Below, one piece after another: positions 17,429-25,561 of a stretch of DNA of 64,000 bases. Location: contig JBAQTC010000037.1 of assembly GCA_049296795.1 (NCBI GenBank), forward strand, positions 65,168-129,167, in the 5' to 3' direction. How positions within the stretch are numbered: position 1 is the stretch's first letter; each line of letters starts with the position of its first letter. Below the pieces are notes generated by a model. The model had not been told where the DNA came from, searched no databases, and saw only the letters and a program-made list of their open reading frames with translations. The DNA is from CAXNKH01 sp049296795. Lineage in GTDB: Bacteria; Pseudomonadota; Gammaproteobacteria; Burkholderiales; Burkholderiaceae_C. The translations under genes and the position numbers were made by a program.

Positions 17429-17989
17429 ATGAAGATGCAGAGACGTTATTTTATTGGCAGCAGTCTGGACGACTTGGAGCTTTTTGAAGAGCAGCTTGAG
17501 GCTGCTGGGATCTCCGTGCCGCAGATTCACGTGTTGAGCGGAGATGACACTGAGGTGGCGAATCACCAGCACTTGCATGAAGTTCAATCTTTCATGAAGC
17601 GCGATGTGGTTCATGCCACGATGCAAGGGGCCATGGTGGGTATCGGCTTGTCGGTCCTGCTGTTTTTGTTGGCTTATGGTTTTGAACTGACGAATACGGC
17701 TGCGGGATGGATGCCTTTTGTTTTCCTCTCGGTCGTGATGCTCGGTTTTTGCACATGGGAGGGGGGCTTCATTGGAATCCAGAAACCCAACTACAAGTTT
17801 GTCCGCTTCGAGAAGGTGCTGGCTGAAGGTCGGCATGTTTTTTTCGTTGATCTGGAGCCCGGGCAGCAGGACATTTTGGAAAATACCTTGAGGCTGCACC
17901 CCAATTTGGAACTGGCTGGATCGGAAGATTCTTCTCCCCACTGGCTCGTCAGCTTGCAGCGAAAAATAGGAATGGTTCGCCACTCCTGA
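17429..17989 (+). CDS. Hypothetical membrane protein with two central helices
   Basis: A 186-residue protein I cannot assign to a function. A soluble N-terminal half has an FIGSSLDDLELFEEQLEAAG start that resembles small alpha/beta domains which compute an identifier or sense stress. Two closely spaced hydrophobic helices (~residues 70-88 and 95-115) follow, then a soluble C-terminal part (FVRFEKVLAEGRHVFFVDLEPGQQ). The pattern of a short glycine-rich hairpin membrane insertion between two soluble parts is seen in uncharacterised proteobacterial proteins. GGGGGG precedes the ATG. It follows the oxidase cluster by 86 bases and probably has its own promoter. It is convergent with comF. Confidence 0.6.
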   Translation: MKMQRRYFIGSSLDDLELFEEQLEAAGISVPQIHVLSGDDTEVANHQHLHEVQSFMKRDVVHATMQGAMVGIGLSVLLFLLAYGFELTNTAAGWMPFVFLSVVMLGFCTWEGGFIGIQKPNYKFVRFEKVLAEGRHVFFVDLEPGQQDILENTLRLHPNLELAGSEDSSPHWLVSLQRKIGMVRHS

Positions 17990-17990
17990 G

Positions 17991-18698
17991 TTAAGGGGGG
18001 CCGAAATCGGTCCGAGCCACCACCAAGGCGGTGATGTGTGCAACGCCCGCTTGCCGCAGTGTCTTGGCTGCTGAAAACAATGAAGCGCCACTGGTCATCA
18101 CGTCATCGACCAAAACGACACGTTTGTTTTCCAGCTGAGCTCTGGCCAACGGATCAACAGCGAATGCGTCGGCAACGTTGCGACTCCGTTCCGAGCGTTT
18201 GAGTTGACTTTGGGCTGGTGTGTCTCTGATCCGCAACAACAGCTGAGACGCTGTTTTGTTGGCCGCCAACTGACGGGCCAGAACCAAGGCTTGGTTGAAA
18301 CCGCGTTGTTGCAAGCGTTGCTTGGCAAGGGGCATAGGAATCAGCAAGTCCGCACGTTCCAAGGCGGGTTCGACCCAAGGCGTGCTGCGCAGCAGCTGGG
18401 CGAAAAGAGCTGCAAAACCGGGACGACTTTGAAATTTGAAATCGATCATCAGGCCGGACCAGGGGAAGCCATAGGAAACGGCAGCCAAGCATCGATCCAG
18501 CGGTGGCGGAGATTTCAAACAAGCGCCACACTGAGGCTGGCCTGGTGGCGTCAGTGCCGCACAGCTCAGGCAACGTTGACTGGGCTGAGCAAATCGGTGG
18601 ACACAGGATTCGCAGACCACGTCGGTTGGCCAGGCATGGCAGACCTCACATCGGCTGGGCAGCGGGTCTGATAGTCGCTGCAACAAGGCGCGGAACAT
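17991..18698 (-). CDS. comF: ComF family phosphoribosyltransferase-like protein
   Basis: A 235-residue protein. The N-terminal zinc-ribbon-like part has four Cys pairs (CEVCHAWPTDVVCESC, CLSCAALTPPGQPQCGAC). A type I phosphoribosyltransferase domain follows, with the PRPP-binding loop VVLVDDVMTSGAS. The segment LIPMPLAKQRLQQRGFNQ is the standard ComF motif. ComF is needed for DNA uptake and transformation in competent bacteria, and its biochemical role is not settled. I placed the start at the ATG 18698, where homologues begin. The open frame continues to 19280 but only as antisense to the next gene. Confidence 0.9.
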   Translation of the reverse strand: MFRALLQRLSDPLPSRCEVCHAWPTDVVCESCVHRFAQPSQRCLSCAALTPPGQPQCGACLKSPPPLDRCLAAVSYGFPWSGLMIDFKFQSRPGFAALFAQLLRSTPWVEPALERADLLIPMPLAKQRLQQRGFNQALVLARQLAANKTASQLLLRIRDTPAQSQLKRSERSRNVADAFAVDPLARAQLENKRVVLVDDVMTSGASLFSAAKTLRQAGVAHITALVVARTDFGPP

Positions 18699-18734
18699 AG
18701 GTTCAATATACTCCTTGGCCTGAGCAACCTCATC

Positions 18735-19634
18735 ATGTCCACCGAGCTTCCCCCCACCATTGACCCTGTAGCGGCCCAGCGCTGGAGCTCTCTGACAGCG
18801 CCCAGCTCTCCTTGGTTGCATGAGGAAGTGGCGCGCCGAATGGAGCAGCGCCTGCAATGGATCAGGCTCCAGCCTGAGACTTGGATCCATTGGGAACCTC
18901 TGCGTGGCGGAGTTCAAGCACACGGCTTGCTGCAAAAGCGTTACCCCCGCGCTACAGCGCTGGTGATTGAGCCGACAGCGGTGCGCACCAGGGCCGCAAT
19001 CAAGGCATTGAGTCTGCCCTGGTGGCGCCCAGCCCGCTGGCGCGCCGGCCCTACCCGTTTTGAACTCGATCCAGCCGCCAACGCCCAGATGCTGTGGGCC
19101 AATATGGCCCTGCATATGGCGGCCGATCCACAGGGATTGATGGCGCAGTGGCACCGAGCTTTGGCCGTTGACGGTTTCATCATGTTCTCTTGTTTCGGGC
19201 CTGACACTTTGGTTGGTTTGCGCCAACTTTATTCGACGCTGGGCTGGCCGGCAGCGTCGCATGAATTTACCGATATGCACGATTGGGGCGACATGCTGGT
19301 CAAAGCCGGCTTTGCCGAGCCGGTCATGGACATGGAGCGGATCCGTCTGAGTTTTGAATCGCCTCAGCGCTTATTGCAGGAGATGCGCGGTCTGGGTCGG
19401 AATCTAAATCCTCAGCGCCATGCCGGATTGCGGGGGAAAAACTGGCTCGCCGCACTGCACCAGGCCTTGGTCGACCAACTGAAAGGCCCTGAGGGCGACC
19501 TGGTTCTGGAGTTCGAAATCATTTATGGCCATGCATTCAAGCCGGCCCCACGCTTGAAAATTGCAGCTGAAAGTACGGTCAGCCTAGAGCAAATGCGTTC
19601 CGCCTTACAACAAAGCAAGAGCGAGGGCCGCTGA
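18735..19634 (+). CDS. BioC-like SAM-dependent methyltransferase
   Basis: A 299-residue protein related to malonyl-ACP O-methyltransferase BioC. Supporting signs are the MFSCFGPDTLVGLRQLYSTLGW segment and the later FTDMHDWGDMLVKAGFAEPVMDMERIRL motif, both typical of BioC/NDUFAF5 proteins. The usual glycine-rich SAM motif I near residue 60 is degenerate (ETWIHWEPLRGGVQAHGLL). This suggests either a divergent enzyme or one with changed activity, so I do not give it the bioC name. Biotin genes are absent around it. It is divergent from comF with a 36-base spacer, a pairing often seen in Comamonadaceae. Confidence 0.75.
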   Translation: MSTELPPTIDPVAAQRWSSLTAPSSPWLHEEVARRMEQRLQWIRLQPETWIHWEPLRGGVQAHGLLQKRYPRATALVIEPTAVRTRAAIKALSLPWWRPARWRAGPTRFELDPAANAQMLWANMALHMAADPQGLMAQWHRALAVDGFIMFSCFGPDTLVGLRQLYSTLGWPAASHEFTDMHDWGDMLVKAGFAEPVMDMERIRLSFESPQRLLQEMRGLGRNLNPQRHAGLRGKNWLAALHQALVDQLKGPEGDLVLEFEIIYGHAFKPAPRLKIAAESTVSLEQMRSALQQSKSEGR

Positions 19635-19795
19635 ATGGGCGGCACCAAGGGCAATCTTGGAGTTTGAACGGTCGGCTACAATTCGAAGTTGACTTTTAAC
19701 GGATCAAGCTCTGATGGTTGGCCTGCCCTCTGCGCGGGCGGAGCGAGCTTAGCACCTTCGAAATGATGGTTAAATTTTAGGTATAGAAAAGTAAA

Positions 19796-20965
19796 ATGAT
19801 GCACAACATCTCCACCCGATTGACCTCTTTGCTTCTCCTGGCAAGCGCTTGGTTTGGGACGGCGGCCTATGCCGTCAATGATCTTCCGGGCGGCCCGGCA
19901 GTCAATCAGCTCAATTTGCACCCGGCAGTCACCAAAATTGCCCAGGAACAGGCTTGGCTGCACTGGTTCATGATGATCCTGTGCACCGTGATTTTTGTCG
20001 CCGTTTTTGCTGTGATGTTTTATTCGATCTGGAAGCATCGCAAATCGGTCGGGCACAAAGCGGCCAATTTCCATGAGTCGGTAACGGTTGAAATCATTTG
20101 GACCATTGTTCCTTTTATCATTGTGATCCTGATGGCTTTGCCCGCCACCAAGGTGTTGGTTGCCTCCAAAGACACGACGAACGCCGATGTCACCATCAAG
20201 GCCACCGGCTACCAATGGAAATGGGGTTACGACTATATCAACGGTGAGGGCGAGGGGATTGCTTTCCTCTCGACGCTGGATGCCTCACACCGCGAAATGT
20301 CCAATCAAGGTGCCAAGGGCGTTATGCCGGATGACTACCTGCTCAAAGTGGACAACCCGCTGGTGGTCCCTGTCGGTAAAAAAATCCGCATCATTACCAC
20401 GGCCAATGACGTGATTCACGCTTTTGCCGTCCCCTCGTTTGGTATCAAGCAAGACGCGATTCCCGGTTTTGTGCGTGACACCTGGTTCCGTGCTGAGAAG
20501 ACCGGTGATTTCTATGGCCAGTGCCAAGAGCTGTGCGGCAAAGAGCATGCCTATATGCCGATTCATGTGAAAGTGGTTTCGGCTGAGGACTACGCCAAAT
20601 GGGTTGAAGGCAAGAAAAAAGAGACCGCAGCCAAGCTTGACGATCCAAGCAAGGTCTGGACGCTGGATGACATCGTCAAGCGCGGCGAAAAAGTCTATGC
20701 AGCTAACTGTGCCGCTTGTCACCAGGCCAGCGGTAAAGGCGCAGGCCCGATCAAACCACTCGATGGTTCTGCATTGGTGCTCGATAGCGACAAGATCAAA
20801 CAAATCAATGTGGTGCTCAATGGGCAAAACAACGGCGCCATGCCGGCTTGGAAGCAGCTCAGTGATACCGATCTGGCTGCTGTGATCAGCTACACCAAAA
20901 ACAATTGGTCCAACAAGACTGGTCAGCTGGTTCAGCCGGCTGAAATTCAGGCTGCTCGCAAGTAA
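19796..20965 (+). CDS. coxB: Cytochrome c oxidase subunit II with C-terminal cytochrome c domain
   Basis: A 389-residue subunit II of the aa3-type oxidase. It has a signal/anchor region, two transmembrane helices (~residues 60-82 and 100-120) and a cupredoxin domain carrying the CuA site HAFAVPSF...CQELCGKEHAYMP (Cys-x3-Cys-x3-His-x2-Met). A C-terminal cytochrome c domain follows with CAACHQ near residue 306 and a NNGAMPAWKQL methionine ligand region. The start could be either of two adjacent ATG codons at 19796 and 19799. It begins the main cytochrome oxidase operon, 41 bases before subunit I. Confidence 0.93.
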   Translation: MMHNISTRLTSLLLLASAWFGTAAYAVNDLPGGPAVNQLNLHPAVTKIAQEQAWLHWFMMILCTVIFVAVFAVMFYSIWKHRKSVGHKAANFHESVTVEIIWTIVPFIIVILMALPATKVLVASKDTTNADVTIKATGYQWKWGYDYINGEGEGIAFLSTLDASHREMSNQGAKGVMPDDYLLKVDNPLVVPVGKKIRIITTANDVIHAFAVPSFGIKQDAIPGFVRDTWFRAEKTGDFYGQCQELCGKEHAYMPIHVKVVSAEDYAKWVEGKKKETAAKLDDPSKVWTLDDIVKRGEKVYAANCAACHQASGKGAGPIKPLDGSALVLDSDKIKQINVVLNGQNNGAMPAWKQLSDTDLAAVISYTKNNWSNKTGQLVQPAEIQAARK

Positions 20966-21006
20966 GCAGTCGACCAACGAATACAAGTATTGAGAAGGAA
21001 ACCAGG

Positions 21007-22626
21007 ATGAGTGCCGTTCTAGACCATCACGATCATGCGCATGACGATCACCACGACCATGCCCCTACGGGTTGGCGTCGTTGGGTGTTTGCGACCAACC
21101 ACAAAGACATCGGAACCCTGTATCTGCTGTTCGCATTCACCATGCTGATGCTCGGTGGCGTGTTGGCTTTGCTGATTCGGGCCGAATTGTTCCAGCCCGG
21201 GCTGCAACTGGTCAATCCCGAGTTGTTCAACCAGCTCACCACCATGCATGGCGTGATCATGGTGTTTGGCGCCATCATGCCCGCTTTTGTCGGTTTTGCG
21301 AACTGGATGATTCCGTTGCAAATTGGTGCGGCTGACATGGCGTTTGCCCGTATGAATAACTTCAGTTTCTGGCTGTTGATTCCAGCGGGTATTCTGGTGG
21401 TGGGCTCCTTCTTCATGCCTGGTGGCGCACCTGCTGCAGGCTGGACTTTTTATGCGCCCCTGACCCTGCAAATGGGTCCCAGCATGGATGCCGGTATTTT
21501 TGCTTTGCACATCATGGGTGCGAGCTCGATCATGGGTTCGATCAACATCATCGTCACCATCCTGAATATGCGCGCGCCTGGCATGACCTTGATGAAAATG
21601 CCGATGTTTTGCTGGACCTGGTTGATCACTGCTTACCTGCTGATCGCTGTGATGCCGGTGCTCGCTGGCGCCATCACCATGACGCTGACCGACAGGCATT
21701 TCGGAACCAGCTTCTTTAACCCCGCCGGTGGCGGTGACCCGGTGATGTTTCAGCATATTTTCTGGTTCTTCGGCCACCCCGAGGTGTACATCATGATTTT
21801 GCCGGCTTTCGGCATCGTCAGCCAGATCGTTCCGGCGTTTGCTCGGAAAAAGCTGTTCGGATATGCCTCGATGGTGTATGCCACGTCGTCGATCGCAATT
21901 TTGTCGTTCATCGTTTGGGCGCATCACATGTTCACCACCGGCATGCCGGTGACCGGACAGTTGTTCTTCATGTACGCCACCATGCTGATTGCGGTGCCGA
22001 CTGCCGTGAAGATCTTCAACTGGATTGCCACCATGTGGCAGGGCTCCATGACTTTTGAGACCCCCATGTTGTTTGCGGTTGGTTTTATCTTTGTCTTCAC
22101 GATGGGTGGTTTCACCGGGCTGATTTTGGCAATGGCACCGATCGACATTCAGTTGCAGGACACCTACTACGTAGTGGCACATTTTCATTACGTTTTGGTA
22201 GCGGGCTCGCTTTACGCCATGTTTGCCGGTTATTACTACTGGGCGCCGAAGTGGACCGGTGTGATGTACAGCGAATGCCGTGGAAAAATTCATTTCTGGT
22301 GGTCGCTGATCGCGTTTAACGTCACGTTCTTCCCCATGCATTTCCTCGGCTTGGCCGGTATGCCGCGTCGTTACGCTGATTACCCGATGCAGTTTGCCGA
22401 TTTCAATGCAGTTGCTACCGTGGGTGCTTTCGCTTTCGGTTTGGCTCAGGTTTATTTCTTCCTGTTCATCGTGTTGCCCAACATGATGGGCAAAGGCGAA
22501 AAAGCACCGCAGCAGCCTTGGGAGGGTGCTGAAGGTTTGGAGTGGGAAGTGCCCTCGCCAGCGCCTTTCCATACTTTCGAAACACCGCCCAAGCTCAATG
22601 CGGCAGCCAATAAAGTGATTGGCTAA
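21007..22626 (+). CDS. ctaD: Cytochrome c oxidase subunit I (aa3-type)
   Basis: A 539-residue catalytic subunit with 12 hydrophobic helices. The motifs are canonical for A1-type aa3 oxidase: TMHGVIMVFGAIMPAF (haem a His), FWFFGHPEVYIMILPAFG (CuB His, cross-linked Tyr and Glu of the D-channel), VWAHHMF and VAHFHYVL (haem ligands). The early segment NHKDIGTLYLLFAFTMLMLGG is also standard. A His/Asp-rich N-terminal tail (HHDHAHDDHHDHA) is notable and could bind metal. A strong GAAGGAA ribosome site precedes the ATG. Confidence 0.95.
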   Translation: MSAVLDHHDHAHDDHHDHAPTGWRRWVFATNHKDIGTLYLLFAFTMLMLGGVLALLIRAELFQPGLQLVNPELFNQLTTMHGVIMVFGAIMPAFVGFANWMIPLQIGAADMAFARMNNFSFWLLIPAGILVVGSFFMPGGAPAAGWTFYAPLTLQMGPSMDAGIFALHIMGASSIMGSINIIVTILNMRAPGMTLMKMPMFCWTWLITAYLLIAVMPVLAGAITMTLTDRHFGTSFFNPAGGGDPVMFQHIFWFFGHPEVYIMILPAFGIVSQIVPAFARKKLFGYASMVYATSSIAILSFIVWAHHMFTTGMPVTGQLFFMYATMLIAVPTAVKIFNWIATMWQGSMTFETPMLFAVGFIFVFTMGGFTGLILAMAPIDIQLQDTYYVVAHFHYVLVAGSLYAMFAGYYYWAPKWTGVMYSECRGKIHFWWSLIAFNVTFFPMHFLGLAGMPRRYADYPMQFADFNAVATVGAFAFGLAQVYFFLFIVLPNMMGKGEKAPQQPWEGAEGLEWEVPSPAPFHTFETPPKLNAAANKVIG

Positions 22627-22633
22627 ATCCAAC

Positions 22634-22747
22634 ATGACACCCGACGAGAAAAAAACCAAGAATCTGAAAACTGCGCTGATTTTGGCATCGGTGGCCTTGG
22701 TGTTCTTTGTCGGATTTATGGCGAAAATGATTTTCTTGAGTAGATAA
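22634..22747 (+). CDS. Cytochrome oxidase small assembly protein (37 residues)
   Basis: A very short gene of 37 residues that starts 8 bases after ctaD and ends 3 bases before the cox11 gene. The product begins MTPDEKKTKNLKT, has one transmembrane helix (ALILASVALVFFVGFMAKMIF) and ends LSR. A short Lys-rich cytoplasmic head plus a single membrane span at this exact place between ctaD and ctaG is the pattern of the betaproteobacterial cytochrome oxidase small assembly protein family. The role is presumed to be assembly or stabilisation, by position only. Confidence 0.8.
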   Translation: MTPDEKKTKNLKTALILASVALVFFVGFMAKMIFLSR

Positions 22748-22750
22748 GTC

Positions 22751-23359
22751 ATGAACTTGCGGCGTGAAAATGTGAGGATGGTTGCCAAGCTGGCCTTGGT
22801 CGCCTCGGGTATGTTTGCTTTTGGCTATGCCTTGGTCCCCATTTACAAAACGCTGTGTGAAATGACGGGCATCAATATCCTGGCCCTGGGCGAACGCGAT
22901 TTGCCAGGCGTCAAGTCCAAGCTGCCGGCTAATTCGCAAGTCGATACCAGTCGCAGCATCACGGTCGAGTTCGACGCCAATGCCCGTGGGCCTTGGAGTT
23001 TTGCGCCGGCCCAACGCTCAGTGCAGGTCCATCCCGGCGAGCTCATGACCGTGATGTATGAATTTCAAAATACCCAGAGTCGACGTATGTCAGCTCAGGC
23101 TATTCCGAGTTATGCACCGCACCAGGCTTCTATGCATTTCAACAAGTTGGAATGTTTTTGTTTTAAGCAGTACACGCTGGAGCCGGGCGAGAAGAAAAGT
23201 TGGCCGGTGGCTTTCGTGATTGACCCGAAGCTCTCCAAGGACGTGACTACCATCACCTTGTCCTATACTTTTTTTGAAGTGGGAAGCAAGACGCCACCAG
23301 CCCCCGTGACGCCCACAGCTGACGCCGGTTTGGCGCTGGCTTTGAGGATTGGCGCATGA
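22751..23359 (+). CDS. ctaG: Cytochrome c oxidase assembly protein CtaG (Cox11)
   Basis: A 202-residue copper chaperone for the CuB centre of subunit I. A single N-terminal membrane anchor (LALVASGMFAFGYALVPIYKTLC) has the conserved PIYxxLCE motif that ends in a Cys. A periplasmic immunoglobulin-like domain follows, with the copper site ECFCFKQYTLEPGE (CFCF). It starts 3 bases after the small assembly protein gene and overlaps the next gene by 4 bases, so these genes are cotranscribed with ctaD. Confidence 0.94.
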   Translation: MNLRRENVRMVAKLALVASGMFAFGYALVPIYKTLCEMTGINILALGERDLPGVKSKLPANSQVDTSRSITVEFDANARGPWSFAPAQRSVQVHPGELMTVMYEFQNTQSRRMSAQAIPSYAPHQASMHFNKLECFCFKQYTLEPGEKKSWPVAFVIDPKLSKDVTTITLSYTFFEVGSKTPPAPVTPTADAGLALALRIGA

Positions 23360-23550
23360 AAAGCCAAAGTGCATTTTTACGCAGTCTGAAAGCTGTGGCT
23401 TGGTCTTTTGTCGGTATCCGTAAACACAGTGAATACCAACAAGATCTGGCCAAAGTTAATCCACTGCACATCATAGGGGTGGCTATCGTCGGTGCGCTGC
23501 TTTTCGTAATGGGCTTGATCGTTTTGGTGAACTGGGTCGTGGCCGGATGA
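23356..23550 (+). CDS. DUF2970 domain membrane protein
   Basis: A 64-residue protein with a soluble head (SFVGIRKHSEYQQDLAKVNPLHII) and one C-terminal transmembrane helix. The W-S-F-x-G-I-R-x-x-x-x-x-x-x-D pattern is DUF2970, a small family found with cytochrome oxidase genes in betaproteobacteria. It overlaps the stop of ctaG (ATGA) and precedes ctaE by 55 bases. Function is unknown; position points to oxidase assembly. Confidence 0.82.
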   Translation: MKSQSAFLRSLKAVAWSFVGIRKHSEYQQDLAKVNPLHIIGVAIVGALLFVMGLIVLVNWVVAG

Positions 23551-23605
23551 GCTTGGCCCTTGGGCTAATAAAAGACAGATTTGAATTGGAAGGAATGGAG
23601 CGGAA

Positions 23606-24487
23606 ATGAGTTCTACAACACCGGGGTCAACCCCTTACTATTTTGTCCCTAGTCCGTCGCGGCACCCTGCTTTGGCGTCGTTGGGTCTGTTTTTCGTGTT
23701 CCTGGGTGCATCCCAATGGATCAATGGTTCGGATTGGGGCAAGTACGCCTTGGCACTGGGCCTGATTTGGTTCCTTGGCGTGTTGTTCCAGTGGTTTAGC
23801 CAAGCCATTTCTGAAAGCCAAGGCGGATCCTATGGGCACAAGATTGACATCTCCTACCGTTGGAGCATGAGCTGGTTTATCTTTTCTGAAGTCATGTTTT
23901 TCGGCGCTTTCTTCACAGCACTGTGGTGGATGCGGGTTCATTCGGTCCCTGCGCTGGGAAGTCTGGAAAATTCTCTGCTCTGGCCCGAATTCAAAGCGGT
24001 CTGGCCCAGCGTGGCGGCGGGTGTAACCGCCTCACCTGCGAACATCGTTGAGCCGTTCACAACCATGACGCCGTTCTGGTTGCCAACCATCAACACCGCT
24101 TTGCTGTTGTCATCCGGTGTCACCTTGACCATCGCCCACCACGCCTTGATTGCTGGCAACCGCAGTAAAACCATTGGCTTCATGTGGCTGACGGTCTTGT
24201 TGGGGGTGACCTTCCTTGGGGTGCAAGGCTATGAGTACTACCACGGCTACCAAGAGCTCAATTTGAAGCTCTCCTCAGGGGCCTATGGTTCGACTTTCTA
24301 CATGCTCACCGGGTTTCATGGTTTCCACGTGTTTGTAGGGATGTTGATGCTGCTGTTCATCACTCTGCGTTTGCAAAAAGGCCATTTCAGCGCCGACAAG
24401 CATTTCGGCTTCGAAGGTGCAGCTTGGTACTGGCACTTTGTTGACGTGGTGTGGTTGGGGCTGTACATTTTGGTTTACTGGCTGTAG
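23606..24487 (+). CDS. ctaE: Cytochrome c oxidase subunit III (aa3-type)
   Basis: A 293-residue membrane protein with seven hydrophobic helices, the full-length subunit III of aa3 oxidases. Motifs are WFIFSEVMFFGAFFTALWW, TLTIAHHALIAGNR, FYMLTGFHGFHVFVGMLML and the C-terminal EGAAWYWHFVDVVWLGLYILVYW. Its start is preceded by GGAG. A terminator lies 75 bases downstream, so the coxB-ctaD-small protein-ctaG-DUF2970-ctaE group probably forms one transcription unit. SURF1 and the haem A genes follow under a separate or read-through promoter. Confidence 0.95.
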   Translation: MSSTTPGSTPYYFVPSPSRHPALASLGLFFVFLGASQWINGSDWGKYALALGLIWFLGVLFQWFSQAISESQGGSYGHKIDISYRWSMSWFIFSEVMFFGAFFTALWWMRVHSVPALGSLENSLLWPEFKAVWPSVAAGVTASPANIVEPFTTMTPFWLPTINTALLLSSGVTLTIAHHALIAGNRSKTIGFMWLTVLLGVTFLGVQGYEYYHGYQELNLKLSSGAYGSTFYMLTGFHGFHVFVGMLMLLFITLRLQKGHFSADKHFGFEGAAWYWHFVDVVWLGLYILVYWL

Positions 24488-24561
24488 CAGGAGCTCAGCC
24501 GGACGCAGGCCCAGGGACTGCACCGGCGGGCTTTGGCCTCCTTGCGGGATAAAAATCCATG

Positions 24562-24586
24562 AGCCGCTGTCTGCGGCTTTTGTTTT
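24562..24586 (+). terminator. Rho-independent terminator after ctaE
   Basis: A 6-bp GC-rich stem (AGCCGC / GCGGCT) with a 5-base loop TGTCT at 24562-24578, followed by TTTTGTTTT. This fits an intrinsic terminator of the cytochrome oxidase operon. Confidence 0.8.
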
Positions 24587-24598
24587 GAGGCCGACCCT

Positions 24599-24820
24599 TT
24601 AGCGTCCAACCGGGATACCGGTGGGTTGGATCAAGCCAAATTTCCACGCGATCAGGATGCACATGAACAGCAGGATGGACAGGCCGACCCTGAAAGCCAG
24701 TGACCTGGCCATTTGCCGGGTTTTGCTTTGCCCATCCTGACCACCTTTCATCATGAAATACAGGGCGCTGCACAAACTGACAAGGATGGCAATGAATGCG
24801 ATGATGACGAAATACTTCAT
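24599..24820 (-). CDS. Twin transmembrane protein, DUF2909 type
   Basis: A 73-residue protein with two hydrophobic helices (residues ~4-22 and ~46-64) joined by a positively charged loop (GGQDGQSKTRQMARSLAFR). The sequence FVIIAFIAILVSLCSALYFMMKG fits the DUF2909 twin-transmembrane family, known next to surf1 in betaproteobacteria. It lies on the opposite strand between ctaE and surf1 and ends only 13 bases past the ctaE terminator. Its start is 16 bases from that of surf1. It is probably an oxidase-related membrane protein; function unproven. Confidence 0.78.
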   Translation of the reverse strand: MKYFVIIAFIAILVSLCSALYFMMKGGQDGQSKTRQMARSLAFRVGLSILLFMCILIAWKFGLIQPTGIPVGR

Positions 24821-24835
24821 GCTAGGGATTATCCA

Positions 24836-25561
24836 GTGAAGCTGTCGTTGCGTTTTTGTGTGCTGACGTTGCTGGCTGGGCTGGCCATCGGTCTGACGAC
24901 GGCGCTGGGCTATTGGCAGCTATCGCGTGCCGATGAAAAACTGGCCTTGGCGGCGGCGCAGCAGCAACTCGGACAACTGCCAGCGCTGAGTAATGCGGCC
25001 TTGCAAGGCATGTCTGATCCCGCGCAGCAGGCCATGCACCGAACCATTGTTTTGCGCGGTCAATGGATCGCCGACAGCACGGTATTTCTGGATAACCGAC
25101 AAATGCAAGGAAAGCCAGGTTTTTATGTGATCACCCCCTTGCAACCCGAAGGAGGCGGGCCCGCCGTGCTGGTGCAGCGGGGCTGGGTTCAGCGCAACTT
25201 TGTCGATCGTTCCCGTGTGCCGAGTATTGCAACCCCGACGGGGATGATCGAGGTGGTGGGGCGGATTTCGGCGTTGCCTTCCAAACTGTACGACATGGGA
25301 CAACCGGGCGCGGGTTTGATCCGGCAAAATCTGGACTTTGCGCAATTCAGCGACGAGACTCGCTTGAGCTTGATGCGAATATCTATTCAGCAAAGTGGTG
25401 GATCCGAAGTTGGTTTGCTACGGGACTGGCCGAAATCTGGGTTGGGCTTTGAAAAAAATCAGGGCTATGCCTTGCAATGGTTTGGTATATCGGCCTTGAT
25501 TGCGGTCCTTTATTTTTGGTTTCAAATTGTTAGACGATTCTTCCCCATCCACCGTGACTGA
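24836..25561 (+). CDS. SURF1 family cytochrome oxidase assembly protein
   Basis: A 241-residue inner-membrane assembly factor. Two terminal transmembrane helices (residues ~6-28 and ~215-235) flank a periplasmic domain. Motifs seen are LGYWQLSRADEKLAL after the first helix, HRTIVLRGQWIADSTVFLDNRQMQGKPGFYVITPLQ and GGPAVLVQRGWVQRN, all standard for SURF1. I chose the GTG at 24836, with AGGGA 7 bases upstream. The frame is open to 24713 but that part is antisense to the DUF2909 gene. It helps insert haem a into subunit I. Confidence 0.9.
   Translation: MKLSLRFCVLTLLAGLAIGLTTALGYWQLSRADEKLALAAAQQQLGQLPALSNAALQGMSDPAQQAMHRTIVLRGQWIADSTVFLDNRQMQGKPGFYVITPLQPEGGGPAVLVQRGWVQRNFVDRSRVPSIATPTGMIEVVGRISALPSKLYDMGQPGAGLIRQNLDFAQFSDETRLSLMRISIQQSGGSEVGLLRDWPKSGLGFEKNQGYALQWFGISALIAVLYFWFQIVRRFFPIHRD

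Noticed and set aside
17991..19280. 429-residue version of ComF extending under the methyltransferase gene
   Set aside because: Only the part from the ATG at 18698 matches ComF; the rest is antisense to the methyltransferase.
21019..22788. 589-residue open frame antisense to ctaD
   Set aside because: It mirrors the codon bias of ctaD, is extremely His/Gln/Arg rich and matches no family; it is a shadow of the real gene.
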